35,759 nucleotides of DNA. It comes from Parvularculales bacterium (GTDB lineage Bacteria > Pseudomonadota > Alphaproteobacteria > JAPOUT01 > JBAJNM01). The position numbers were made by a program, and so were the translations under genes. How positions within the stretch are numbered: the first letter of the stretch is position 1; each line of letters opens with the position of its first letter. Under the pieces are notes generated by a model. The model saw only the letters and a list, made by a program, of their open reading frames with translations. It was not told the origin of the DNA and did not search any database. Positions 23,903-32,794 of the stretch are shown one piece after another. The stretch spans positions 1 to 35,759 of the forward strand of contig JBAJNM010000015.1 in NCBI GenBank assembly GCA_036881865.1, read 5' to 3'.

Positions 23903-24376
23903 TTAACCGGCTTTGGCGAAAAAGCTGCGGCCCATATGCGCCGCTATAAACAGCGTGATAAAGGCGGCGATGACGGCCACACTATAGCCAATCACACCGA
24001 AAATATTCGACCCGCCCAGCACATTATCGGTGAACGACAAAGCACGGCTGCCCGAGGCATTGCCGAACCAGTAAAACACCGTATTGGCCCAACCGGCAAA
24101 AATGATGCCTTTTGAATAAAGCGCGGCACGGCCCCCCGCCAGTCCGCATTGCGGCAGGGCGAAAGCGAAAGCAATCATCATCACCGCATTCATAATGCCA
24201 CCGGCATGGGCGCGCACCCAGCCCTCCGTAGTGCCGAACACGGCGATATCGACAAAGATCGTCGGCAGGATTTCCAACCCGCCAATCAGGCTAAAGGCCA
24301 GCATAAAGCCGGCCAGCAAGCCGATGACCAGCACATACATGGCGTGGCCCAAAAGTCGTTTTTGATAAGCGTCCAT
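23903..24376 (-). CDS. Styrene-oxide-isomerase-like membrane protein
   Basis: The 157-residue protein has four hydrophobic spans and resembles StyC (styrene oxide isomerase) and hydroxylaminobenzene mutase in length and motifs: KRLLGHAMYVLVIGLLAG, IGGLEILP, EGWVRAHAGGIMNAVMMIAF and GWANTVFYWFGN. His57 in RAHAGG corresponds by position to the haem-ligating histidine reported for StyC (about His58), from memory. StyC turns styrene oxide into phenylacetaldehyde in the membrane (Meinwald rearrangement). The substrate here is unknown. The start at 24376 has a GGAAGGA ribosome site. The gene lies between the metal-dependent hydrolase and SDR genes in what was one operon; an SDR could process an aldehyde or ketone product, though that pathway is inferred. 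Confidence 0.72.
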   Translation of the reverse strand: MDAYQKRLLGHAMYVLVIGLLAGFMLAFSLIGGLEILPTIFVDIAVFGTTEGWVRAHAGGIMNAVMMIAFAFALPQCGLAGGRAALYSKGIIFAGWANTVFYWFGNASGSRALSFTDNVLGGSNIFGVIGYSVAVIAAFITLFIAAHMGRSFFAKAG

Positions 24377-24408
24377 TTTTCCTTCCCGGTGTTTGCTGTC
24401 AATGTGTA

Positions 24409-25320
24409 CTATCGGAGTTGCATGATCCGGCTCATGGCGGTGCGGTCTATGGCCAGTACATCGCCGCCCGCCGCATCATGTTTGCGCCAGGCAATCGCCA
24501 CCGGGCTTTGCTGACGATTGGCCAGCGGATGATTGCGCGGATTATAGTTCTTACGGAATACGGGTATGGTCTGCCACGCCATATCGGCCAATGTCCTGAA
24601 GCAAAAGCCCATATATTTTGCAACGCCGAACGGGTTTTTCAGCCAGCCCTCGATGCGCGCCATATGGGCATAGGCTTTCACCGTCTCGCCGGCAATGTGC
24701 CAGCCGGCGGCGACAACCATATATTTGCGGTACCATTCGTGCCCGCCGTAAAGCGCGCGATACACATCATGCGCCACCGCGCCGTGCTCGACTTCCTCAA
24801 CCTGATGCCAAACCCAAAGCGCTTTCATCACCGGATGGCTGTCGGCCATCCATTTGTCATAATTGCGCAGGATAATCAGCCCGGCCAGAAAGGTGAAGGT
24901 TTCATAACCGGCGGTGAAACCGACCATGCGCTTTTCGCTATCATGTCTGGCAGCATGGTCGAAATGCGCTTTCGCGGCGGCGTCCAGCTTGCCGGCTTTC
25001 GGATAGCGTCTGGCCATGAGTTTGTTGAAGGCGATGAAATTTCTTGCGTGATGGCCTTCCTGACCGCTCAACGCCACCATATCGCGGCGCAGCGTGTCGT
25101 CGGCGACCTTGTGTTTCACCGTGTTCATGGTGCGAACGAGATAGCGCTCAAAATACGGCACATGCAGGCCCAGCGCATTGATGAAGACAGAAAATTGCGG
25201 CGCGCTGTCGCTCCATACACAGTCTTCGGCGCTCAATCCGTCAATGTCGAAATCGAGCGGGCGCACCGGAAAATCATCCATCGGATGGTCAGAGGCAGTG
25301 TCTTTTCTTTTTTTCAACAC
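24409..25320 (-). CDS. Predicted metal-dependent hydrolase (PF10118 type)
   Basis: The 303-residue protein resembles the family of predicted metal-dependent hydrolases typified by COG3687. It has VRPLDFDIDGL near the start, an all-helical core with ALSGQEGHHARNFIAFN, EKRMVGFTAGYETFTF and the helix WHQVEEVEHGAVAHDVY. These Glu and His residues in EGHH and EExEH are arranged like ligands of a dinuclear metal site. The exact reaction is unknown. A possible further start is the Met at residue 14, but the first ATG is kept. It is first in a leftward operon, 32 bases ahead of the isomerase-like gene, and divergent from the MFS transporter gene. Confidence 0.82.
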   Translation of the reverse strand: MLKKRKDTASDHPMDDFPVRPLDFDIDGLSAEDCVWSDSAPQFSVFINALGLHVPYFERYLVRTMNTVKHKVADDTLRRDMVALSGQEGHHARNFIAFNKLMARRYPKAGKLDAAAKAHFDHAARHDSEKRMVGFTAGYETFTFLAGLIILRNYDKWMADSHPVMKALWVWHQVEEVEHGAVAHDVYRALYGGHEWYRKYMVVAAGWHIAGETVKAYAHMARIEGWLKNPFGVAKYMGFCFRTLADMAWQTIPVFRKNYNPRNHPLANRQQSPVAIAWRKHDAAGGDVLAIDRTAMSRIMQLR

Positions 25321-25455
25321 GGCTTATGCTCGTTCCAGATTGTCAGACCCTTAAAAGGCCAATCGTGAGACAAATAATGGGCATGAGCGGCCAATAGGTC
25401 AAGATACAGCAAGAACGGCCCGGCAGGCCGGTTACACGGGAGCGGGATAAGCAGA

Positions 25456-26691
25456 ATGGGAAAAAAGCCGTTTTTTGGCTGGTTTGTGCTGATTGGCGTT
25501 GGTTATAGCCTGTTTGTCGGGGCCGGCATGATTTTTTACGCCATGTCGGTGCTGCTGGAGACCATTGTTGCGGCGACCGGTTTTTCGGTCGCGCAAATAT
25601 CTTTGGCCAATACGATATTTCTTGTCGCCGGTGGCTTTGCCGGTATCGCCGTAGGTGAACTGATTGCCCGCTATGACCCGCGTTGGACGGTGGTCAGCGG
25701 CACGCTGCTCATGGCACTGGTGTTCTGGCTGTTGCCCATGGCCGGGACGCTACCGCAAATTTATGCCGTCTATATCGCCCTCGGAATCGGTTTTGCGATG
25801 ACGTCGCTGGTGCCGGCAACAACCCTGACGGCGCGCTGGTTTGTCCGCCGCCGCGCTTTGGCCATTGCACTGACCCATAGCGGGCTGTCACTGGGTGGTA
25901 TTTTTCTGACCCCGGTGCTGGCCGAATTGCTGGCCGCCGAGGGGCTGCTGGCGATGCGCAATCCGTGGACGCTGGGGCTGATGCTGCTCAATGCGCCGCT
26001 GGCCATCCTGCTGATGCGACCCGACCCGCAGGCGATGGGGCTGACGCCGGATGGCGATGTCATCGAGCCGGATAGCGACCACCCGTCAACCCGGGGGATG
26101 GTGTTGGCCGACGCGGTGCGCAGCCGGTTTTTCCGGCTATTCGCCATTGCGTCCATATTGGCGATGATGACGCAGGTCGGCACGATTGCGCATATTTTTA
26201 AATGGGGACTGGAGCGGGCCGATAGCGATATCGCCGCCATCACCGTCGCCTCGCTGGCCTTTTGCTCGCTCGCCGGACGGCTGGTGTGCGGCGTGCTGCT
26301 GGACCGGATGAACCTGTTCCGCTTTGTGTTGGCGCTATATTTGCTGCAGGGCCTCGCCATGTTTGGCATGGCAATTGCTGAAGGCGGCGTATTTGTTCTG
26401 TCTATGACTGTGCTGTTTGGCCTGATGGTCGGCAATATTCTCATGGCGCAACCTTTGCTGGTCGGGGCGGCTTTCGGCATGCGCGACTTCCCGCGCATTT
26501 TGAGTGTGCAGCAACTGGTGATGAATGGCGGCGTGGCGCTCGGCCCTATCCTGATCGGGCTGTTTTATGATTTTGGCGGCGGCTATCAAAACGCCTTCAT
26601 TTTTGTCGGCCTATGCAGCCTGATGGCTTTCGGCGCGCTGTGGCGGGCCGGCCCGCCGGAGCAGGTCATGGCACAACAGAGGCTTTCGTAA
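25456..26691 (+). CDS. MFS transporter
   Basis: The 411-residue protein has about 12 hydrophobic spans in the pattern of the major facilitator superfamily. It starts KKPFFGWFVLIGVGYSLFVG and has a conserved loop at VGELIARYDPRWTVVSG between spans 2 and 3, with SLAFCSLAGRLVCGVLLDRM in the second half. The sequence resembles monocarboxylate or oxalate/formate antiporter-like MFS carriers. The substrate cannot be read. It is divergent from the hydrolase-isomerase-SDR-MAPEG operon over a 135-base spacer, so uptake or efflux of the same compound is plausible. The ATG follows GGGAGCGGGA, a usable ribosome site. Confidence 0.9.
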   Translation: MGKKPFFGWFVLIGVGYSLFVGAGMIFYAMSVLLETIVAATGFSVAQISLANTIFLVAGGFAGIAVGELIARYDPRWTVVSGTLLMALVFWLLPMAGTLPQIYAVYIALGIGFAMTSLVPATTLTARWFVRRRALAIALTHSGLSLGGIFLTPVLAELLAAEGLLAMRNPWTLGLMLLNAPLAILLMRPDPQAMGLTPDGDVIEPDSDHPSTRGMVLADAVRSRFFRLFAIASILAMMTQVGTIAHIFKWGLERADSDIAAITVASLAFCSLAGRLVCGVLLDRMNLFRFVLALYLLQGLAMFGMAIAEGGVFVLSMTVLFGLMVGNILMAQPLLVGAAFGMRDFPRILSVQQLVMNGGVALGPILIGLFYDFGGGYQNAFIFVGLCSLMAFGALWRAGPPEQVMAQQRLS

Positions 26692-26856
26692 AAAATTACG
26701 ACCGCTTAAGGTGCAAAAGAAGAGCAAATCCTAATTGAGCTATGGCGCGTCCACGAATATACCGGACAACCACATTCGGCATCCGGATACAAACCGCCAA
26801 CGCCGGAGACGATCATCCCGATTGACCCGGATGAATCCACAGCATAGGCTTCCGCC

Positions 26857-27276
26857 ATGACAATCAAATCAGTTTTTGACAAATTAGGGCCCCGTCCCCC
26901 CTGCGGTGAACTCATCGACTGGACTCTTCTGGATTATGACAAAGATGAAGGGCGGATCGAAATTTCATTTTCGCCTCCTGAAAGTTTTGCCAATCCGCGT
27001 GGTTTTATCCAAGGGGGTTTTTTGAGTGCCATGCTGGACGAAACAATGGGGGGAGTGGTGATTATCGCAACCGATGCAAAATTCGCACCAACGACGATAT
27101 CCTTATCGGTAGACTTTATCCGTCCCGCAGCAATGGGGAAAGTGTTCGGGGTTGGAAAACTGGTCAATCTCGGAAAATCAATCGCTTTCATGGAGGCGGA
27201 ACTGCACGGTATTGAGGGTAAATTATTGGCCAAATCACAAGCCAGTGCGAGATTGTTTCCGCTTTCAGCGGAATGA
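26857..27276 (+). CDS. PaaI-family hotdog thioesterase
   Basis: The 139-residue protein has the hotdog-fold thioesterase pattern, with NPRGFIQGGFLSAMLDETMG followed by TTISLSVDFIRPAAMGKVFG. The Asp/Glu in AMLDE and the GG turn are the usual active-site area of the PaaI branch. It should hydrolyse acyl- or aryl-CoA thioesters in the cytosol. The acetyltransferase gene follows 4 bases after its stop, so the two are cotranscribed. The spacer upstream (165 bases) has no clear gene. Confidence 0.87.
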   Translation: MTIKSVFDKLGPRPPCGELIDWTLLDYDKDEGRIEISFSPPESFANPRGFIQGGFLSAMLDETMGGVVIIATDAKFAPTTISLSVDFIRPAAMGKVFGVGKLVNLGKSIAFMEAELHGIEGKLLAKSQASARLFPLSAE

Positions 27277-27280
27277 ACTT

Positions 27281-27994
27281 ATGAAGGTTGGAGATATAGT
27301 TGATAATTTTGTCGTTCCGCCACACCCTAAAGGCATTGTTTTAGATGGTGTAAGTGTAAGGTTGGAACCGTTAAAAGCAGACTTACACGCTAATGATCTG
27401 TTCGAATCATATTCCATTGATGAAGAGGGGGCGAATTGGCACTATCTGTCTTATGGTCCATTCGACACGCTTCAGAGTTTTTCAACGTGGTTAAAAGAAC
27501 AAGAGTCAAAGGACGACCCGACATTTTTCTCCATTTTCAGAAAAACTGACGAAAAAGCAGTTGGGGTAGCGGCTTATTTACGCATAAACCCGGATCATGG
27601 TTCAATTGAAGTTGGAGGTATAAACTATTCCCCTTTGCTCCAACGCACAAAAGAGGGCACAGAAGCTATGTATCTCATGATGAAGTGGGTATTTGAAAAT
27701 GGTTACAGAAGATACGAATGGAAATGTAATGCCCTCAACCTTAAAAGCAGAAGTGCCGCACAGCGTTTAGGATTTTCCTACGAGGGGGTTTTTAGACAAA
27801 TGATGATAACAAAGAGCAGGAATAGAGATACTGCCTGGTTCGCCGCTATAGACAAAGAGTGGGAAGTATTAAGTCCATGCTTCACAAAGTACCTATCTGA
27901 TGAAAATTTTACTGATGATGGTAAGCCAAAGATTTCACTGTCGTCGCTTACACAACCATTACTGTATAAAAAAGACGATATGGATTTTAGTTGA
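27281..27994 (+). CDS. GNAT-family N-acetyltransferase (RimJ/RimL-like)
   Basis: The natural start is ATG 27281, just after the thioesterase stop; a frame opening at 27152 would overlap that gene by 125 bases and read nonsense. The 237-residue product has the pattern of RimJ/RimL-type acetyltransferases: GVSVRLEPLKADLHANDLFE, FFSIFRKTDEKAVGVAAYLR, a motif A region ending QRTKEGTEAMYLMMKWVFEN, and NALNLKSRSAAQRLGFSYEG (acetyl-CoA site). The target amine is unknown. It overlaps the LOG gene by 4 bases (TTGA). Confidence 0.86.
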   Translation: MKVGDIVDNFVVPPHPKGIVLDGVSVRLEPLKADLHANDLFESYSIDEEGANWHYLSYGPFDTLQSFSTWLKEQESKDDPTFFSIFRKTDEKAVGVAAYLRINPDHGSIEVGGINYSPLLQRTKEGTEAMYLMMKWVFENGYRRYEWKCNALNLKSRSAAQRLGFSYEGVFRQMMITKSRNRDTAWFAAIDKEWEVLSPCFTKYLSDENFTDDGKPKISLSSLTQPLLYKKDDMDFS

Positions 27995-28605
27995 TAGACA
28001 CACCAATAAGATCAATCGCCATTTTCTGTGGTTCTGCATCAGGCTCTAAGCCCGTCTACGGTGATGCGGCGACGGCATTAACTGGCGTGTTGGCCGACCG
28101 GAATATCTCTGTTATCTCCGGCGGAGGCAAAGTCGGCCTGATGGGTAAAATTGCAGATGCGTGCCGTCATTTTGGAGTTCACCACACAGGCGTTATGTCC
28201 GGCAATCTCATAGAAAACGAGATATTGAGTGATGGGCTTGATAAAACTATTCGCGTGCAAACGATGCATGACAGAAAGCGGACAATATCAGAATTATCAG
28301 ACGGCTTTGTCGCCTTGCCGGGCGGCCCCGGTACATTTGAAGAAATACTCGAACAATGGACGTGGGCGCAACTTGGTCTGCATAAAAAACCGTGCGGCCT
28401 GTTAAACGTTGAAAGTTACTTTGATCCGCTTATCAAAATGTTTTCACAAATGGCCGAGCAGGGGTTTTTGAGTAAGCAATATCTCGACATGTTTATTATT
28501 AGCGATGAACCGGCTGCACTCATTGAGGCGTTTCAGTCCTATAACCCGCCGCCGTCCAAATGGAGTTCTTCCTATGGGGACCGCAGCTCCACACCGCAGA
28601 CGTAA
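27991..28605 (+). CDS. LOG-family nucleoside 5'-monophosphate phosphoribohydrolase
   Basis: The 204-residue protein belongs to the LOG family (once called lysine-decarboxylase-like). It has IAIFCGSASGSKPVYGDAA, SGGGKVGLMGKIADAC, and the signature PGGPGTFEEILEQWTWAQLG. Members release the base from nucleoside monophosphates, including cytokinin ribotides. It starts at TTG 27991, whose last bases overlap the stop of the acetyltransferase gene (TTGA), supporting this start. It is the last gene of the thioesterase-acetyltransferase-LOG unit. Confidence 0.92.
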   Translation: MIDTPIRSIAIFCGSASGSKPVYGDAATALTGVLADRNISVISGGGKVGLMGKIADACRHFGVHHTGVMSGNLIENEILSDGLDKTIRVQTMHDRKRTISELSDGFVALPGGPGTFEEILEQWTWAQLGLHKKPCGLLNVESYFDPLIKMFSQMAEQGFLSKQYLDMFIISDEPAALIEAFQSYNPPPSKWSSSYGDRSSTPQT

Positions 28606-28682
28606 GGCTTACGCCCGGCCTCAATCCGGCATTGACAGACTGTAAAAACGATTCTGTCTACCCGTCGGCTCCAGCCGTGACG

Positions 28683-29225
28683 TTATTCACCGCCGCTTTC
28701 TTTATCCGGAGTTGTACTTTCCGTCATTGCGGTACTACGCCAGTTATCCATATCAATAAAGACATCATCATCAAACTTTCTTAAATCCATAAATTCCAGT
28801 CCTTTGTAAAAGCGCAGGGGATATTGGGTAATAAGAACACTTTCAACCTCCCGGCTGCTAATAATGAAAAAATGGTAACCAAACAGATGCAGCAAAGGAT
28901 TCATATAAGATGTGCGTTCCGGCACCAGCAGCCAGAATATTATTAGCAAAAGCACAAAGACAAACGCATCAGGTGCAAGAAACGCCAGAACACAGGAGAT
29001 CAGATAGGGTATGGAGTAAGACTCATGATGCCGGTACATACGGTCTATAGCCCCCTCCGATATGGAAGTTTTCGCCATCAACCGCGTACCAAGATAGGCC
29101 ATATAGGTCGCCAGTAACACCAAACACAACAAGACCAGCGCTACCGCAAAATTGGCCCCCTGGGCAACAATAAATACCCAGACTGCCGGCAACAATGCCG
29201 TAGTTTTGAAAATTATCTTTTTCAC
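28683..29225 (-). CDS. Uncharacterised four-span membrane protein
   Basis: The 180-residue protein has hydrophobic spans at about residues 5-22, 24-45, 72-92 and 93-105, then a cytoplasmic tail of about 70 residues. The tail contains MNPLLHLFGYHFFIISSREV and VLITQYPLRFYKGLEF, a pattern I associate with small membrane proteins of unknown function, and an acidic end. It converges with the LOG gene. I do not recognise a named family. Confidence 0.55.
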   Translation of the reverse strand: MKKIIFKTTALLPAVWVFIVAQGANFAVALVLLCLVLLATYMAYLGTRLMAKTSISEGAIDRMYRHHESYSIPYLISCVLAFLAPDAFVFVLLLIIFWLLVPERTSYMNPLLHLFGYHFFIISSREVESVLITQYPLRFYKGLEFMDLRKFDDDVFIDMDNWRSTAMTESTTPDKESGGE

Positions 29226-29507
29226 TTCATCATTTCCTTATCAAGTTCTGCCGCCGGGCAACTCCAAAGGTGCGCCAGACACGACGCCGTAAATACGTCG
29301 AGCCGTCTCATTATCGGTTTCATGGTGCAGGGAACATTTAATTTTGCCCTTTTTCAACCGATTCTGCCCATAAAACAACCAGATTTTACCCGCAGGTCCA
29401 TAAGCGATTGTTTTATGGATATAAAAAAAACCCCGCTTTTGCAAACTGTTTTTGAAACCATCCTGATGACATAACGGGTAGTCTATTGCTTTACGGGTTA
29501 CTCTGCC
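29226..29507. other. Spacer with no supported gene
   Basis: A 67-codon frame (29241-29444, leftward) has neither a ribosome site nor recognisable content, so I do not call it. No terminator or repeat was found. The spacer continues beyond the next small gene to 29785, where the leftover sequence also shows no gene. Confidence 0.4.
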
Positions 29508-29654
29508 CTAAATGCTCTTCTTTTTGTCCTTATTATCCTTATTGTCTTTTTTGCCGTTTTTCTTACCGGAGCCTGGGACGATGGCCCCGGACGGAGATAC
29601 TATGGTGCGCTCTCGCTTGTTCCGGTTCGGTTTAGTGGTGTAAAACTTTGCCAT
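29508..29654 (-). CDS. Possible 48-residue basic peptide
   Basis: A leftward frame from ATG 29654 (MAKFYTTKPNRNKRERTIVS, then a Gly/Lys/Asn/Asp-rich tail) ends at TAG 29508. The tail of repeated KKDNKDNKDKKK is very basic and likely disordered. No good Shine-Dalgarno site precedes it, but a short upstream frame ends TGAATG, allowing translational coupling. Codon content is purposeful enough to mention, but support is weak. Confidence 0.35.
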   Translation of the reverse strand: MAKFYTTKPNRNKRERTIVSPSGAIVPGSGKKNGKKDNKDNKDKKKSI

Positions 29655-29785
29655 TCAGGTGTCGCTGACACCAAACTCTCCGGTCTTGTTCATTTCATAG
29701 CCGGGTTTTGAGTACGTTTTTATGGCATATCCGGTTTATGCTCCCCGAGAACAGTAATGTAGCGTGAGAGATATGGGAATAAATC

Positions 29786-30223
29786 ATGAGTGTCATTGTA
29801 AGACTTGCTAAAACGGAAGATCAACAGCGGTGTTCAGAGCTGCTTAATGTTCTTGCCGATGCCACCTCCGATTCCCATACAACGTTCAAACCGGAAACTT
29901 TTGAACGGTTAATTTCCAATGAGAGAGGCAGTCTGGTCGTCGCCGAAGAAAATGGAAATGTCCTTGGGATGGCCTCTGTTTCTTTCAACTTTGCCTTGAG
30001 GTATGACGGAGAATACTGCCAATTAGAGGAACTGGTTGTTGATCAGGATGCCAGAGGAAAGAACATTGGCGGGTTGTTAGTTGAAGAAACCATCAGACTG
30101 GCAAAGATAAGAGGGTGCAAAGAGTTCGGGCTTTATATTCTCGAATCCACCAGACACAATCAAACTTTTTATGAGAAGTACGGTTTTATTAAAGTGGGTG
30201 AAGAGATGAGACAACGACTATAA
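29786..30223 (+). CDS. GNAT-family N-acetyltransferase
   Basis: The 145-residue protein has the full GNAT core: SVIVRLAKTEDQQRCSELLN, VVAEENGNVLGMASVSFNF, EELVVDQDARGKNIGGLLVE (motif A, acetyl-CoA pyrophosphate loop DARGKNIGG) and HNQTFYEKYGFIKVGEEM (motif B). The substrate is unknown. A GGGA site lies just before ATG 29786. Confidence 0.9.
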   Translation: MSVIVRLAKTEDQQRCSELLNVLADATSDSHTTFKPETFERLISNERGSLVVAEENGNVLGMASVSFNFALRYDGEYCQLEELVVDQDARGKNIGGLLVEETIRLAKIRGCKEFGLYILESTRHNQTFYEKYGFIKVGEEMRQRL

Positions 30224-30329
30224 ATCAAATTATAAATTAAAGTTCCGACACCGCTACCGGACAGCAATGAATGTATTCAGCACCACCCCGCACGGACCAC
30301 CGTTATAGAACCGCGCCGGACTTCGCTTT

Positions 30330-32366
30330 CTAATTGCTTAAATCAATCGCCGGATTGCGGTCAAAGAAATTACGCGGTTTCAAAATAATCTCATCTACTT
30401 TTGACGGCATAACCGGCCAGTCTTCCGCCATGGGCGCGTGATGAAAGCCCAAAGTTGCCCAGGCAACAATATCGTTGCCGCCGAGGGTTTCGTTATCGGC
30501 AACATATTCCGGTATACCCAGCCAGGGTGCGGACTGGTTAACCGCAATGCCGGAGGCAAAAATTTCATTGCGTTTGAAACGCGTAACCCAGAGGTTTTTC
30601 CGCACCCAATGGGCCCGCTTAAACACCTCATCCGCCGGCGTGACCAGAGGTTTGATAGTCGGCATCATCAGCTGATATCCGGTCGGGTAACCCATCGCAT
30701 TTTTCTTATTGCTGCTTGAAAACAACAAAAGCGCAGGCCGGGAGGCCAGCATAATTGTTTGTGCCGTTTGCTCGTCTCTTATTTTTTGCGGGATGATCTG
30801 CCAGATACCACTGCGCAGCGCACTATTCGGCTGCGGCACCGGCTGTAGGCGCAAACGGGTGAAGTCATTATCAACACCGTCAATATCGAAATCGATGCGG
30901 TAACTGAAAAAATGATCATGATTAACACCGAGGCGGTGCGGTGCAATCAGCGTGCCGGTTTGCGTTTCCTGCGCCGCCGTCCCATCCTCCAATGAGGCGG
31001 ACAGAACCCCTTTGGCCGCATCGATACCGGTTGAGATTAGCCGGATGCGCAACTGCCCGTTCTGGGCAAAAACATAGTCCTGAAAATAATCATAATTGCC
31101 GATGGTCGCGACCATGCGCACCACCAGTTCGGTAGCCGTGCGCGATTGATGTGTCTCTATTCCCGGAATGCCGGCCAGAACCGTCTCGTCGTGCCGCCAG
31201 ACCGGATAACCGGGATCGTGCTCAAAAATGCAAATACGGTTGGCCGCTTCAAATGGTGCACCATTCGGCAGATGCAAAGTCACATTGAAAAAATCAGCGT
31301 GCGACGGGCAATCGGCCTGCTGCAATTCAGTTGCCAGATTACCGAATCCATATTCCCCCATATCGAAATAAGCACGGTAATACCAGTTCGGGTCATTATC
31401 ATGGTATGGCACGAACATTTCCGACATGGCAATTTCATACGCAACCGAGCGCAAGCCCGCCCCGGTCTGATGACCAACGCGATTGAGCACCGTGCCCTGA
31501 CGTGCATCAAAGCGCAGACGGAACTGCCAGCCCTGCCAATCAATACGGCTGCCACGCAGGCGATAATTAACGCCCTGAGGGCGCGTATTGACCACAGGCC
31601 GTAATGCGGGGCGGGCGCCGCTTGTAAATTCATCAGGGTCCAGATCATGCGGCGGCGGTGTTTTGCCGGCCATTGTGTCCGTCACCTCGACAAATTCGCC
31701 TTTGCCGAGATTATAGAGGAATGCCAGCCCCTCAACCGGACGGGCGTAAATGTTACTGCTCGGCAAACCCGTGCCGTCCGTACCGGCAATATTGAAGCAG
31801 TCGAGACGGACAATGCGGTCATTTCTGACATCAACTTTATCAGAAAAGAAACGGCCAATCGTGCGCGGCACACAAAGGCCCTCACCCGCTTCAACGCCGC
31901 GTTTTTCAAGCGCCGCAATAATGACCGTATCTTCCATCATGCTCGTAATCAACGGCTGCAATTCACCGGTGCTGGACAACATGGGCTGACCGCGGGTGAT
32001 TTGTGTGTTGTTCAACAGGCGCCCCGACATCAGGTCAACCTCAGCCAGCCGCGCCGTACCGTCTGCCAGAAACGTCACCTCGGCGGCTCGTCCGGCCGGT
32101 TCCCCTTCGCGCCAGTTAAGGGCTTCCTGTTTCTCGGGTTGTTTCAAACTGATCCGGGTGAAAAGCACGTCTTCGCCATACGTGGCTTTGATGACTTCCG
32201 CCGCCGACGCATATTCCGGTCCGGTCAGGGAGTCCCAGGGTGATGCCGTTAATGGCAGTTCGGCCACCAGTGTTTTCTGTTTTTCTTCAACGGACAGATA
32301 GGTCCAGCCAAAGGCTGCAATCAGAGCAACGGCTATAAGCAAAGCCAGATAGAACAACGTTCGCAT
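30330..32366 (-). CDS. Copper amine oxidase (primary-amine oxidase)
   Basis: This enzyme oxidises primary amines to aldehydes, releasing ammonia and hydrogen peroxide. The 678-residue protein has the conserved topaquinone site NYDY in VATIGNYDYFQ (Tyr425 is the residue converted). The catalytic-base region is AYFDMGEYGFG, the two-His copper motif is VNHDHFFSYRIDFD, and the third ligand lies in GFHHAPMAEDWPVMP, ending PRNFFDRNPAID. The N-terminus MRTLFYLALLIAVALIAAFG is a signal or anchor, so the enzyme acts in the periplasm, often on tyramine-like amines. GGGAGA precedes the start. It stands alone, divergent from a small coiled-coil gene. Confidence 0.95.
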   Translation of the reverse strand: MRTLFYLALLIAVALIAAFGWTYLSVEEKQKTLVAELPLTASPWDSLTGPEYASAAEVIKATYGEDVLFTRISLKQPEKQEALNWREGEPAGRAAEVTFLADGTARLAEVDLMSGRLLNNTQITRGQPMLSSTGELQPLITSMMEDTVIIAALEKRGVEAGEGLCVPRTIGRFFSDKVDVRNDRIVRLDCFNIAGTDGTGLPSSNIYARPVEGLAFLYNLGKGEFVEVTDTMAGKTPPPHDLDPDEFTSGARPALRPVVNTRPQGVNYRLRGSRIDWQGWQFRLRFDARQGTVLNRVGHQTGAGLRSVAYEIAMSEMFVPYHDNDPNWYYRAYFDMGEYGFGNLATELQQADCPSHADFFNVTLHLPNGAPFEAANRICIFEHDPGYPVWRHDETVLAGIPGIETHQSRTATELVVRMVATIGNYDYFQDYVFAQNGQLRIRLISTGIDAAKGVLSASLEDGTAAQETQTGTLIAPHRLGVNHDHFFSYRIDFDIDGVDNDFTRLRLQPVPQPNSALRSGIWQIIPQKIRDEQTAQTIMLASRPALLLFSSSNKKNAMGYPTGYQLMMPTIKPLVTPADEVFKRAHWVRKNLWVTRFKRNEIFASGIAVNQSAPWLGIPEYVADNETLGGNDIVAWATLGFHHAPMAEDWPVMPSKVDEIILKPRNFFDRNPAIDLSN

Positions 32367-32447
32367 ATCAATTTCTCCCTTTCAGCAGACAGTCTGGACA
32401 TATGATGCCTGAGATTATATGAAGAAGTAAAGAGATAGTAAGCCGTT

Positions 32448-32747
32448 ATGAAAAAAGCAGCCGACATTTATATTGATCCCACTTACCGCATAGGAGCCAG
32501 AAAGCGCTCAATAGAACTCTATGAAAGAAGCATACCGGAGACGAAGCGGCGGATTGAGTACACGGAAAACAAAATTAAAACAATCAAAGCCGGTAATATC
32601 GACAAGGTTCCTAAAAAAGACGACATACGTTTAATAAGGTCGCTTGAAAAGCAGCTTTCATACGCGAAAGAAAATTTGTCAAGCACGGAAAACAGGATTG
32701 ATGAACTCAAAAAAGAGATAGAAGAGATTGAGGCCGGGAATATCTAA
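32448..32747 (+). CDS. Small coiled-coil protein of unknown function
   Basis: The 99-residue protein is highly charged and almost entirely helical by pattern, with heptad-like Leu/Ile spacing in RSLEKQLSYAKENLSSTENR and IDELKKEIEEIEAGNI. There is no signal peptide or membrane span. The ribosome site is weak. It is divergent from the amine oxidase gene. Heptads support a real protein; function is unknown. Confidence 0.5.
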   Translation: MKKAADIYIDPTYRIGARKRSIELYERSIPETKRRIEYTENKIKTIKAGNIDKVPKKDDIRLIRSLEKQLSYAKENLSSTENRIDELKKEIEEIEAGNI

Positions 32748-32794
32748 TCGCGTCGGTTCGGTGAGCGGCCGGCACCGCCGTTATGAAATTTCCT

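Noticed and set aside
24418-25368. 316-codon plus-strand frame opposite the metal-dependent hydrolase
   Set aside because: The minus-strand frame has clear family motifs; the plus frame is its shadow.
25770-26498. 242-codon minus-strand frame inside the MFS gene
   Set aside because: The plus strand encodes a complete 12-span transporter; the minus frame is low-complexity Ser/Ala/Pro-rich shadow sequence.
27152-27280. Upstream extension of the RimJ/RimL-like acetyltransferase
   Set aside because: It lies inside the thioesterase gene in another frame; ATG 27281 fits the family's N-terminus and the operon spacing.
29241-29444. 67-codon minus-strand frame
   Set aside because: It has no ribosome site, family features or convincing composition.
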